20,306 nt of DNA, taken from positions 1 to 20,306 of IMG/VR virus record IMGVR_UViG_3300046794_000064. One strand, 5' to 3'. Positions 12,948 to 19,803 of this stretch are shown here, piece by piece. Each line of letters opens with the position of its first letter. The first letter of the stretch is position 1. Below the pieces are notes generated by a model. That model did not search any database and was not told the DNA's origin. It was given only the letters and a program-made list of their open reading frames with translations. The position numbers and the translations under genes are program-made. The stretch is from a virus.

Positions 12948-13152
12948 GCAGCTACATCCTCACTACCCTGAATTACCTGCTGATCTACGCATCTGCTTCG
13001 ACGCGGAAGTGCCGAGACCGGCGCAAGGCCCGCTCAACAAGAAGCAGGTGATCGACCTGATCGCCAAGCTGAAAGTTTCCGAAACCACGAAGACTGCATG
13101 CGGCCACCGGCTGGTCCAGTTTTACGACAACCTGGGTGATCCTCATGACTAA
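12868..13152 (+). CDS. Rz1: Outer-membrane spanin lipoprotein (Rz1-like)
   Basis: 94 aa, starting inside Rz and overlapping its last 80 bases in another frame. Signal peptide MLTRFKTLIVSALVALTLNG with lipobox LNG-C; C21 is the lipid-bearing Cys. A Pro-rich segment follows (HPHYPELPADL, EVPRPAQGP), as in many o-spanins. It is longer than classical Rz1: residues ~55-90 (NKKQVIDLIAKLKVSE and ACGHRLVQFYDNLGD) form an extra C-terminal region with two more Cys (C43 and the ACG Cys) that could form a disulfide. Partner of the i-spanin in fusing the two membranes. The stop overlaps the start of the following large gene. Confidence 0.88.
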   Translation: MLTRFKTLIVSALVALTLNGCASFGSKQLHPHYPELPADLRICFDAEVPRPAQGPLNKKQVIDLIAKLKVSETTKTACGHRLVQFYDNLGDPHD

Positions 13153-14638
13153 GTTATCGGCCTTCGCCAGGGCCTTCGCCGCCGCCAGAGCTAAGGGCCT
13201 CAAGGCCTTCCCATGGAACGGAAAGTCCTACAGCACGAAGACCAAAGGGGAGGGCTCCACATCCAAACCGAAGGCCAAGTCGAGTTCAACTGGGGTTGCC
13301 GCTACAAAGGCCCCCTCTACATCTGCCGACACGAAATCTGCCGCTCCTGCCAAGAAGTCAGCGGGTTTCAGCCAGTCGCCCCGAATTTACGGGAACACGT
13401 ACGACAGCTACCAATCAGGCAAGCCAGAAGTTCACGTCCACGTCCATGCCCCAGCGGCTGTACAGGCCGATGCGCCGAAGACGGCCAAAGCTGCATCGTC
13501 TGTAGCGAAGCCCAAGCCTAAGCCTAAAGCCGACCCGAGATCCCACGCGGACACCCCGGCTCAGAAGAAGGCAGTCGCGGCTGAGGCCAAGAAGCCGACC
13601 CCAATGAACACCGCCGCGCAGGATGCAATTGACCGCGCAGGCGCATCACAGAAGGCTGAGCCAAAGGACACGACCCCGTCGTCGTTCAAGTCTCCGCCCC
13701 GTGGCGAGGCGCACGTTGATCGGCGCGAAGATTACCCACGGCCAGCCATCAAGGTCCTAGGCTTCGTCAAAGAGAAGTCGAAGATCGGACAGGCCAAGGC
13801 CAGATCCATCAACGAACCGTACGAGACGCCGAAGTACCCGACCCCAGGCACCAGCCCTCGGTCAGCTAAGGTCACCCAGGCACCCGCGCTGGACACTGGC
13901 CGAACCAAGGACGACATCGTCCGCGTTGACAGTGGTGTCGCTCGTCAGGGATCGCGCCTCGACAAGGCTATCCAGGCCAAGAACCTCGACGCCGCCAACT
14001 CGGCATCCAATGCTGCCCAGCGTGGCCACACACCACAGCCGGTGCAGACCGCATCATCCGATGGTCCGAAGAAGCAGGATGATGTGGCACCTAAGAAGGA
14101 AGCTCCGAAGGAAGTGGCCAAGGCTGATGACAAGCCGACCGCCCCGAAGACCCTCGACGGTGTTCTGAAGCGTCTTGACGACTACGTCTCCTCGAAGACC
14201 GGAGAGCCTAAGGCCCGCGAGAGCGATATCCCGAAGGACCGGAAGCAGAAGGACGACGTGATCGAGAAGCCCGCACCCAAGGAACCTGATGCCCCCACGG
14301 GTGACCGAGGCTCCGACCATATGTCCGAACTCGCAGACGCCAACGCCGACAAGCCCGATCCTGTAGGAGAGGCGCATGCCCGCATTGACGAACTGACGAA
14401 GCGCCTGGACGACATGGCGAAGGAGCGTGACGCAGCCGTTAACGCACCAACCCTGGCGAAGACCTCACGTCTACCAGCGGAACCTAAGGATACCACGGCT
14501 ACGGCCTCGGTGTCTCAGGCGTCTCCAAAGACCTCGCGTCTTCCTGCGAAGGATGATGCCACGGCGTCCAAGACGTCAAGACTACCCGCAATGGAACGCC
14601 TCGCACTGTCGAAGACGTCCCGTCTGGCGAAGAAGTAA
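13145..14638 (+). CDS. Large Lys/Pro/Ala-rich disordered protein with C-terminal KTSRLPA repeats
   Basis: About 497 aa from ATG 13145 (a GTG at 13136 would add three residues). Family not recognised. N-terminus: a basic amphipathic helix (AFARAFAAARAKGLKAF) and PWNGKSYSTKTKGE, a small motif I associate with phage virion proteins. Residues ~30-380 are low-complexity, Lys/Ser/Pro/Ala-rich and presumably disordered, with HVHVHAPA near residue 98. Coiled-coil pieces follow (TLDGVLKRLDDYVSS; HARIDELTKRLDDMAKERDA). The last 60 residues carry four KTSRLPA motifs. It overlaps the o-spanin stop and ends before a terminator just upstream of the capsid gene. It may be a virion or head-associated protein, an assembly factor, or part of the lysis programme; position between lysis and capsid allows all three. 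Coding is supported by the strong third-base C/G bias. Confidence 0.85.
   Translation: MTKLSAFARAFAAARAKGLKAFPWNGKSYSTKTKGEGSTSKPKAKSSSTGVAATKAPSTSADTKSAAPAKKSAGFSQSPRIYGNTYDSYQSGKPEVHVHVHAPAAVQADAPKTAKAASSVAKPKPKPKADPRSHADTPAQKKAVAAEAKKPTPMNTAAQDAIDRAGASQKAEPKDTTPSSFKSPPRGEAHVDRREDYPRPAIKVLGFVKEKSKIGQAKARSINEPYETPKYPTPGTSPRSAKVTQAPALDTGRTKDDIVRVDSGVARQGSRLDKAIQAKNLDAANSASNAAQRGHTPQPVQTASSDGPKKQDDVAPKKEAPKEVAKADDKPTAPKTLDGVLKRLDDYVSSKTGEPKARESDIPKDRKQKDDVIEKPAPKEPDAPTGDRGSDHMSELADANADKPDPVGEAHARIDELTKRLDDMAKERDAAVNAPTLAKTSRLPAEPKDTTATASVSQASPKTSRLPAKDDATASKTSRLPAMERLALSKTSRLAKK
14459..14629 (+). repeat. Four KTSRLP(A) peptide repeats at the C-terminus of the large protein
   Basis: KTSRLP is encoded at 14459-14476, 14528-14545 and 14570-14587, and KTSRLA at 14612-14629. 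The starts are 69, 42 and 42 bases apart, so the last three lie at an exact 14-residue period. The DNA copies differ by synonymous changes (Arg as cgt, cgt, aga, cgt; Ser as tca, tcg, tca, tcc), so the repeat is kept at the protein level, not as a recent DNA duplication. Confidence 0.9.
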
Positions 14639-14648
14639 ATATGGTTCC

Positions 14649-14684
14649 GGTCCCTGCCTTCAGGTAAACCGGGACCCTCTTCTT
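14649..14684 (+). terminator. Probable terminator before the capsid gene
   Basis: GGTCCC (14649-14654) pairs with GGGACC (14671-14676), and CTCTTCTT follows. The 16-base loop can form a small inner CC/GG stem. The T-tract is broken by C, so it may be a weak terminator that lets part of the transcripts through to the capsid. It directly follows the stop of the repeat-protein gene. Confidence 0.55.
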
Positions 14685-14690
14685 ATGAAT

Positions 14691-14756
14691 TGTTGAAGCA
14701 AGTCACACTGACCTTTTTAGGCGGTGACAATCGCGCACCGCGCAAATCCTTCAACA
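14691..14756 (+). promoter_or_regulatory. Branched RNA structure in the capsid mRNA leader
   Basis: TGTTGAAG (14691-14698) and CTTCAACA (14749-14756) form a perfect 8-bp outer stem. Inside lie GTCAC (14702-14706)/GTGAC (14724-14728) and GCGC-ACC-GCGC (14733-14743), so the RNA can fold into a three-way junction. The capsid Shine-Dalgarno AGGAA (14761-14765) stays just outside it. The region may hold the capsid promoter, an RNase III site or a stabilising 5' leader for the most highly made protein. Only the base pairing is seen. Confidence 0.5.
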
Positions 14757-14774
14757 GCATAGGAATACTACTAC

Positions 14775-15698
14775 ATGGCTAACGCTATTGTCTCCCCGTT
14801 GGGTCAGGCTAACGGCGCAGGTGCATCTGATGCCCTGTTCCTCAAGGTCGCTACCGGAGAAATCATCACCTCGTTCGCGAAGACTTCGCAGTTCGTAGAT
14901 CGCCATCAGGTCCGCACGATTGCCAACGGCAAGTCTGCATCCTTCTACGCAACGGGCCGTAGCTCGAACGCGGCATACCATACTCCGGGTCTCGAAGTCC
15001 TCGGCGGCACGATCCCGGTCAACGAAGTCGTCATCACCATCGACGACCTCCTGCTCACCTCGACGTTCATCGCGAACATCGAAGAGGCCAAGCTGCACGT
15101 TGACGTTCGTGGCGAGTTCACGAAGCAGATGGGCGAAGAGCTTGCACAGGCCTTCGACCGCAACGTCGCCATCAACGGCGTCCTCGCTGCACGTCAGTCC
15201 GCTCGTGTCACGGGTGGCCAGGGCGGTGGCAAGCTGATCAACGCTGCTTACCTCACTGATGCGACTGTGTTCGCTGATGCCCACTTCGATGCGGCTGCAT
15301 TGCTCGATGACAAGTTCGTTCCGTCCACGGAGCGCTACTCGTACATGAAGCCGTCGCAGTACTACGCCCTCGTCAAGTCCACCAAGGTCATCAACAAGGA
15401 CTGGGGTGGTGAAGGTTCGTACGCAAACGGTAACGTCCACATGATCGCAGAGATCGTTCCGGTCAAGACGGCCAACCTGCCGAATACCAACATCCTGACC
15501 GGCAAGTACCTCGGTGACTTCTCGAAGACCGCTGGTCTGATCACCCACCGCTCGGCGGTTGGTACGGTCAAGCTGATGGATCTGAAGGCCGAGAGCGAAT
15601 ACCAGATCGCCCGCCAGGGCACTCTGTTCGTCGCCAAGTACGCCATGGGTCACGGCCCTGTGCGTGCCGAAGCTGCGGTCGAACTCGCAATCGCCTAA
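14775..15698 (+). CDS. 10: Major capsid protein (T7 gp10A-like)
   Basis: 307 aa; T7 gp10A is 345. It has the T7-type HK97-fold order: FLKVATGEIITSFAKTSQF (N-arm region), HQVRTIANGKSASFYATGR, DLLLTSTFIANIEEAKLH (spine helix region), RGEFTKQMGEELAQAFDRN, the P-domain with YALVKSTKVINKDWGGEG, and LITHRSAVGTVKLMDLKAES near the end. It forms the icosahedral shell around the scaffold. The start has Shine-Dalgarno AGGAA. The gene has its own leader and is enclosed by terminators on both sides, as expected for the most abundant protein. Readthrough of the TAA would add only seven codons (SNPAGAP) before another stop, and the terminator begins 10 bases after the gene, so no long gp10B-like extension is seen. 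Confidence 0.96.
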   Translation: MANAIVSPLGQANGAGASDALFLKVATGEIITSFAKTSQFVDRHQVRTIANGKSASFYATGRSSNAAYHTPGLEVLGGTIPVNEVVITIDDLLLTSTFIANIEEAKLHVDVRGEFTKQMGEELAQAFDRNVAINGVLAARQSARVTGGQGGGKLINAAYLTDATVFADAHFDAAALLDDKFVPSTERYSYMKPSQYYALVKSTKVINKDWGGEGSYANGNVHMIAEIVPVKTANLPNTNILTGKYLGDFSKTAGLITHRSAVGTVKLMDLKAESEYQIARQGTLFVAKYAMGHGPVRAEAAVELAIA

Positions 15699-15708
15699 TC
15701 CAACCCAG

Positions 15709-15741
15709 CCGGGGCTCCTTAATTGGGGCCTCGGTTTTTTT
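15709..15741 (+). terminator. Strong intrinsic terminator after the capsid gene
   Basis: CCGGGGCTCC (15709-15718) and GGGGCCTCGG (15725-15734) pair over 10 bp (two G-T wobbles) around the loop TTAATT, followed by seven T (15735-15741). It matches the place of T7 T-phi, directly behind gene 10, which limits transcription of the tail genes. Confidence 0.92.
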
Positions 15742-15757
15742 CGTTTAAGGAACCCCT

Positions 15758-16351
15758 ATGTCTTCACTTTATGGCTTGACGCCTCTCACGGAGCTTGAGG
15801 CCGTCAACGTGATGCTGGCCACCACCGCCGATAGTCCAATATCGACGCTGGAAGACAACCAGATCATCGACGCTTCTCTTGCCCGAAACACCCTCCGTGC
15901 GGTCCTTGTCGAAGTGCAGTCACAGGGGCTCTCGTTCAACACCGAAAGCAACTACGTCATCGCGCCGGATCAGAACGGCTTCATCCTGCTCCCCAAGAAT
16001 ACACTCAAGGTGGACACGGATGGCGCTGATGCCAGCACCGACGCCGTCCAGCGTGGCACCCGTCTCTACAACAAGGACGACCACACGTACATCTGGACCA
16101 AGCCGGTTTCCGTCGAGATCACCTTTGGTCTCCTGTTCGAGGAACTGCCCCCGGTGGTGGCCAACTACTGCGTCATCAAGGCTGCACGTAAGTACCAGGA
16201 CCAGTACTTCGGTGACGATCACGTCCACTCCTACACATCACAGGACGAGCTGGTCGCCCAAGCCGCAGTCATGAACGCCGAGATCGAGACAACCGATCCG
16301 AACATGCTGACCGGTAGCCAGTTCATGCAGGGATTGCTGGCACGTAGCTAA
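15758..16351 (+). CDS. 11: Tail tubular protein A (T7 gp11-like)
   Basis: 197 aa; T7 gp11 is 196. It starts SSLYGLTPLTELEAVNVML, as T7-type gp11 proteins do (LxxVNxxL), and has LVEVQSQGLSFNTESNYVI, LPKNTLKVDTDG and the helical end ELPPVVANYCVIKAARKYQD with EIETTDPNML. Gp11 forms the dodecameric adaptor ring between portal and nozzle. The Shine-Dalgarno is AAGGAA shortly after the capsid terminator. Its TAA overlaps the gp12 ATG. Confidence 0.93.
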   Translation: MSSLYGLTPLTELEAVNVMLATTADSPISTLEDNQIIDASLARNTLRAVLVEVQSQGLSFNTESNYVIAPDQNGFILLPKNTLKVDTDGADASTDAVQRGTRLYNKDDHTYIWTKPVSVEITFGLLFEELPPVVANYCVIKAARKYQDQYFGDDHVHSYTSQDELVAQAAVMNAEIETTDPNMLTGSQFMQGLLARS

Positions 16352-18801
16352 TGGCCCGCATTTCCGGCACTATCTCGAACTTCATCAATGGCGTCAGCCA
16401 GCAGGCTATGGCCCTGCGTATGGCGTCCCAGGGCGACATCCAGATCAACGCTCACTCCACTGTGGTGGACGGCCTGATCAAGCGCCCCCCGCTAATCCGA
16501 GGCCCGCAGCTTGTGGGCGACTTCAACACCAACCCGATCCACTGCCACCCGATCAACCGCGACGTCAACGAGCGTTACGAGACGATCTGGTCCAAGACCG
16601 GCATCCGCGTGTTCACCCTAGATGGCGTCGAGCGGCAAGTGAACTACCCAGGTGGTCTTCAGTACCTCCAGTACGCTGGAACCCCGGCTGCGCCTCCGTA
16701 CCGCACGGCCACGATTGGCGACTACACCTACATGACGAACACCCAGCGAGCAGTCCAGATGGACGGTGGTGCCCTTGAGGCTCCGCAGCCCTACGAGGCG
16801 CTGGTCTACGTCATGGCCGGGAACTACGGCAAGGCCTACAACATCCTGATCAACGGGACCCTCATGGCCAGCTACTCGACCCCTGATGGGACCTCGGGTG
16901 CGCAGAGCCCCGGCGTGGATACCGCGTACATCGCTAGGCGGCTGGCGACCGGCGAGACCCAGAACCTCGGCCTCACGGTCAACGGTACAACGGCTTGGAC
17001 CTACAAGGGCACCGACAAGAACCTGACGACCACCTTGGCTGGCTCTATGGGCATCGCGGTAGGCAAGGGCGTCATCTACCTGACCTCGGCCACCCCGTTC
17101 ACGGTCACCGTCGAGGACGGCTACAATGGTCATGCCATGAAGGCGATCCAGTACGAGACGCAGGACTTCTCCGACCTCCCAGCCTTCGGGTTCCCCGGCG
17201 TGGCTATCAAGGTCAAGGGTTCCGTCACGACGGCCTACGACGACTACTACGTCCGCTTCAAGGCGAACGACGGTGCCTCAGGTATCACAGGTGGCCGCTG
17301 GGTCGAATGTGCGAAGCCAGGCACTCCGCTGGCCTTCCAGGCTGAAACCATGCCACACGCCCTTGTGCGCCAGCCTGACGGCTCGTTCAACTTTGGTCCT
17401 GTCGCGTGGGAAAGGCGTAAGTGCGGTGACGAGATCACCAGCCCACAGCCTTCCTTCGTTGGGTCTCCGGTCAGTGACATCCTCTGGTTCAAGAACCGGC
17501 TGGGCTTCCTGTCCAGCGAGAATGTCATCCTAGGTAGGGCAGGGGGTCCGTTTGACTTCTGGAAGACGACCGCCACTACGACCATGGACGACGATCCGAT
17601 TGACGTGGCCTCCTCGGAGACCGACGTGTCGATCCTCCGTTCCGCCGTGGGATTTGCCGATAGGTTGCTCCTGTTCTCGGACAGCACTCAGGCTTGGTTG
17701 GCCGGTAACGACACGCTCACCTACAAGACGGTCAACATCAAGTCCTCGACCAGCTACAGCATGTCGTCGCGCTGCCGACCGGTAGTGAACGGCGATAACG
17801 TCTACTTCCCGGTCAAGCGGGGCCAGTACTCGATGATCCGTGAGTACACCATCGACCCCGCGAGTGACCTGGGCAACGCCGAGGATATCACGAGCAACGT
17901 CCCGACCTACGTTCGTGGTGATGTCATCAAGATGCGTGCCTCTACCCATGAGGACGTGGTTGTGGTCCAAACCGACGAGGGCGGGGGCGGATTGTACGTC
18001 TACAAGTACTTCTACCAAGATCGATCGAAGGTTCAGTCCTCGTGGTCGCGGTGGGAGTTCACGAACGTCGCCAAGATCTTCGACTTCTGGTTCATCGAGA
18101 GCAAGCTCTACATGCTTGTCCAGTCCACCTCGGGAAAGACTTGGCTGGAGAGCGTGGACATCCAGGCTGGCAACGTTGACGACGGCATGACCTTCTTGGT
18201 CAACCTCGACCGGCGCATCACCTTGCCGGGGACGGGCCGTACCTACAACGCCCTGCTCGACCGAACCACGGTCACCGCAGACATCACGAGCAACCCCTTC
18301 GTCCTCGTAAGTGGCGCGGGTGGCACCAACATCGGGCCGGGGCTTCTGCTCCATCCGATCAACGTGACCTCGACCACCTTCGACCTCGTGGGCGACCTTC
18401 GTGACGTCCCGATCTACGTGGGCCTGGACTACACCTCACGGTACCGCCTCTCCACGATCTACATCCGCGAGAACGCTCCGGGTGGTGGGCAGAGCGTACG
18501 TTCAGAGGGACGGCTACAGTTGATCAAGCTCCTGGTCCGGTATGGCAAGACAGCCTACCTCAGGGCCGAGGTCACCCTTCAGGGCATCCTCAGCCGCTCC
18601 TACACCACCAATGGACGCATCATGGGTGACCCCGATAACAGGGCCGACAGCATCACCCTCGGTGACGGCATCCTGGACATCCCGCTACTGTCGAAGAACG
18701 ACCTCGTCACCGTGGACCTGATCAACGACAGCTACCTCCCATCCTCGATCATCTCTGCGGAGTGGATCGCCAACTTCGTCCCCAAGACCAAGAGGATCTA
18801 A
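16351..18801 (+). CDS. 12: Tail tubular protein B / nozzle (T7 gp12-like)
   Basis: 816 aa; T7 gp12 is 794. It begins ISGTISNFINGVSQQAMALR, typical for gp12 (NLxGGVSQQ in relatives), then IKRPPLIRG and the beta-propeller-type region. Nozzle stretches: YTYMTNTQRAVQ (~residue 125), VSDILWFKNRLGFLSSENVI (~375), DVASSETDVSILRSAVGFAD, LLLFSDSTQAWLAGND, SYSMSSRCRPV and VYFPVKRGQYSMIREY. Family knowledge: six copies form the tail nozzle that carries the fibres and gates DNA. The C-terminal end SIISAEWIANFVPKTKRI is as expected. The start and stop both overlap neighbours (TAATG). No unusual feature is seen. Confidence 0.96.
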   Translation: MARISGTISNFINGVSQQAMALRMASQGDIQINAHSTVVDGLIKRPPLIRGPQLVGDFNTNPIHCHPINRDVNERYETIWSKTGIRVFTLDGVERQVNYPGGLQYLQYAGTPAAPPYRTATIGDYTYMTNTQRAVQMDGGALEAPQPYEALVYVMAGNYGKAYNILINGTLMASYSTPDGTSGAQSPGVDTAYIARRLATGETQNLGLTVNGTTAWTYKGTDKNLTTTLAGSMGIAVGKGVIYLTSATPFTVTVEDGYNGHAMKAIQYETQDFSDLPAFGFPGVAIKVKGSVTTAYDDYYVRFKANDGASGITGGRWVECAKPGTPLAFQAETMPHALVRQPDGSFNFGPVAWERRKCGDEITSPQPSFVGSPVSDILWFKNRLGFLSSENVILGRAGGPFDFWKTTATTTMDDDPIDVASSETDVSILRSAVGFADRLLLFSDSTQAWLAGNDTLTYKTVNIKSSTSYSMSSRCRPVVNGDNVYFPVKRGQYSMIREYTIDPASDLGNAEDITSNVPTYVRGDVIKMRASTHEDVVVVQTDEGGGGLYVYKYFYQDRSKVQSSWSRWEFTNVAKIFDFWFIESKLYMLVQSTSGKTWLESVDIQAGNVDDGMTFLVNLDRRITLPGTGRTYNALLDRTTVTADITSNPFVLVSGAGGTNIGPGLLLHPINVTSTTFDLVGDLRDVPIYVGLDYTSRYRLSTIYIRENAPGGGQSVRSEGRLQLIKLLVRYGKTAYLRAEVTLQGILSRSYTTNGRIMGDPDNRADSITLGDGILDIPLLSKNDLVTVDLINDSYLPSSIISAEWIANFVPKTKRI

Positions 18802-19286
18802 TGATAGAACTACGTGAAGCCACGGTGGCCGACATGGTTGCCCTGGCTCCACGTTTGCGACCAGAGGACCGCGCTGAGTGCCTAGCGGCATCCGGGGTGG
18901 CCCCTGAGATCTCCTTGCCTTCCGCCGTGTGGCTGGGCAAGTCCTGGGTCTGGACCGTCGATGGTGTGCCCGAATGCGCCATAGGCGTCCTCCCAGTCTG
19001 TGGTCAGGAGCCTGGAACAGCCTACGAACTCACAGGCGCAGTCTGGATGCTCGGCACCAACGAACTCCTCAAGCACGTCCGGTACATGGTCAAGAACCTG
19101 CCGTCCGTGATCGACATGCTGCACGACCACTACCCGCTCCTCGGGAACTACGTGGACCAGCGCAACACAACCCACATCTCATTCATCAAACACTGCGGCT
19201 TCAAGCTCCTCCGGGTCATCCCCGACTACGGCGTCGAGCGCAGACCCTTCATCGAATTTGTCAAGCTAAGGAAACCGAATGTGTGA
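18801..19286 (+). CDS. 13: gp13-like internal protein with GNAT-like fold
   Basis: 161 aa from ATG 18801 (TAATG overlap with gp12); T7 gp13 is 138. The start MIELREATVADMVALAPRL and the end FIKHCGFKLLRVIPDYG are GNAT acetyltransferase-like in layout (REAT...D at the front, a GF turn near the end), a feature I associate with many gp13 relatives. The acetyl-CoA loop (Q/RxxGxG/A) is not clear, so enzymatic activity is doubtful. The order gp12, this gene, gp14 fits T7 gp13, which is needed for infective particles. Its stop lies 8 bases inside the gp14 gene. Confidence 0.7.
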   Translation: MIELREATVADMVALAPRLRPEDRAECLAASGVAPEISLPSAVWLGKSWVWTVDGVPECAIGVLPVCGQEPGTAYELTGAVWMLGTNELLKHVRYMVKNLPSVIDMLHDHYPLLGNYVDQRNTTHISFIKHCGFKLLRVIPDYGVERRPFIEFVKLRKPNV

Positions 19287-19803
19287 TCCGATATCACTCG
19301 CCACCTTTGCCATTGGAGCCGCCAGTCAAGTCACTAGCTTCATGGGCGCAAAGCAAGAGGCCGAGACCCAGAACAAACTAGCCGAGAACAACCGCATCGA
19401 GGCCAACCGCGCCGCAGCCGACGACTACGCAGCCCTCCAGAACCGCATGTTGCAGGAGAAGGCCGCAGCCGGTCAGGAACTTGAGAGTGCCAACACGCAG
19501 GCCGCACAGGCTCGAGGGACAGCCAGGGTCACCTCTGGTGAAGCCGGTGTCATGGGCATCTCGGTGGACAACCTGCTCGCTGACTACAACGCACAGCAGG
19601 GCAAGTTCGAGCGTACCAACGAGCAGAACCTTCAGATGACGCAGGATCAGGTCCGCGACCAGATGCGGGGCACTAAGGCCCAGGCCGAGAACCGCATCAA
19701 CTCGGTCCAGAAGGTCGCCAAGCCGTCGTTCGCTCCATACGCAATCGGCATCGCAAGCTCCGGTCTGGACAGCTATTCCTCATTCAAGAAGGCTAATAAG
19801 TAA
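19279..19803 (+). CDS. 14: Internal virion protein B (T7 gp14-like)
   Basis: 174 aa; T7 gp14 is 196. It starts MCDPISLATFAIGAASQVTS, as T7 gp14 starts with MC and a small-residue hydrophobic stretch. Then a long helical Ala/Gln-rich part follows (NNRIEANRAAADDYAALQNR, ARGTARVTSGEAGVMGISVD, RDQMRGTKAQAENRINSVQK) and a hydrophobic-polar end, YAIGIASSGLDSYSSFKK. Gp14 is ejected into the outer membrane to form the first part of the channel for the genome. The N-terminal segment could insert in the membrane. Shine-Dalgarno AAGGAAA. The TAA overlaps the next ATG. Confidence 0.9.
   Translation: MCDPISLATFAIGAASQVTSFMGAKQEAETQNKLAENNRIEANRAAADDYAALQNRMLQEKAAAGQELESANTQAAQARGTARVTSGEAGVMGISVDNLLADYNAQQGKFERTNEQNLQMTQDQVRDQMRGTKAQAENRINSVQKVAKPSFAPYAIGIASSGLDSYSSFKKANK

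Noticed and set aside
13213-13521. Cys-rich ORF of 102 codons inside the repeat protein gene
   Set aside because: It has Cys/His pairs that look zinc-finger-like, but codon bias clearly supports the other frame and no start signal is present.
13501-13530. Short direct repeat aagcccaagcctaagcctaa coding for PKPKPK
   Set aside because: A simple low-complexity codon run within the disordered region; not a mobile or regulatory repeat.
17530-18354. Minus-strand ORF of 274 codons opposite gp12
   Set aside because: Fully inside a confident tail gene, with composition typical of antisense frames.
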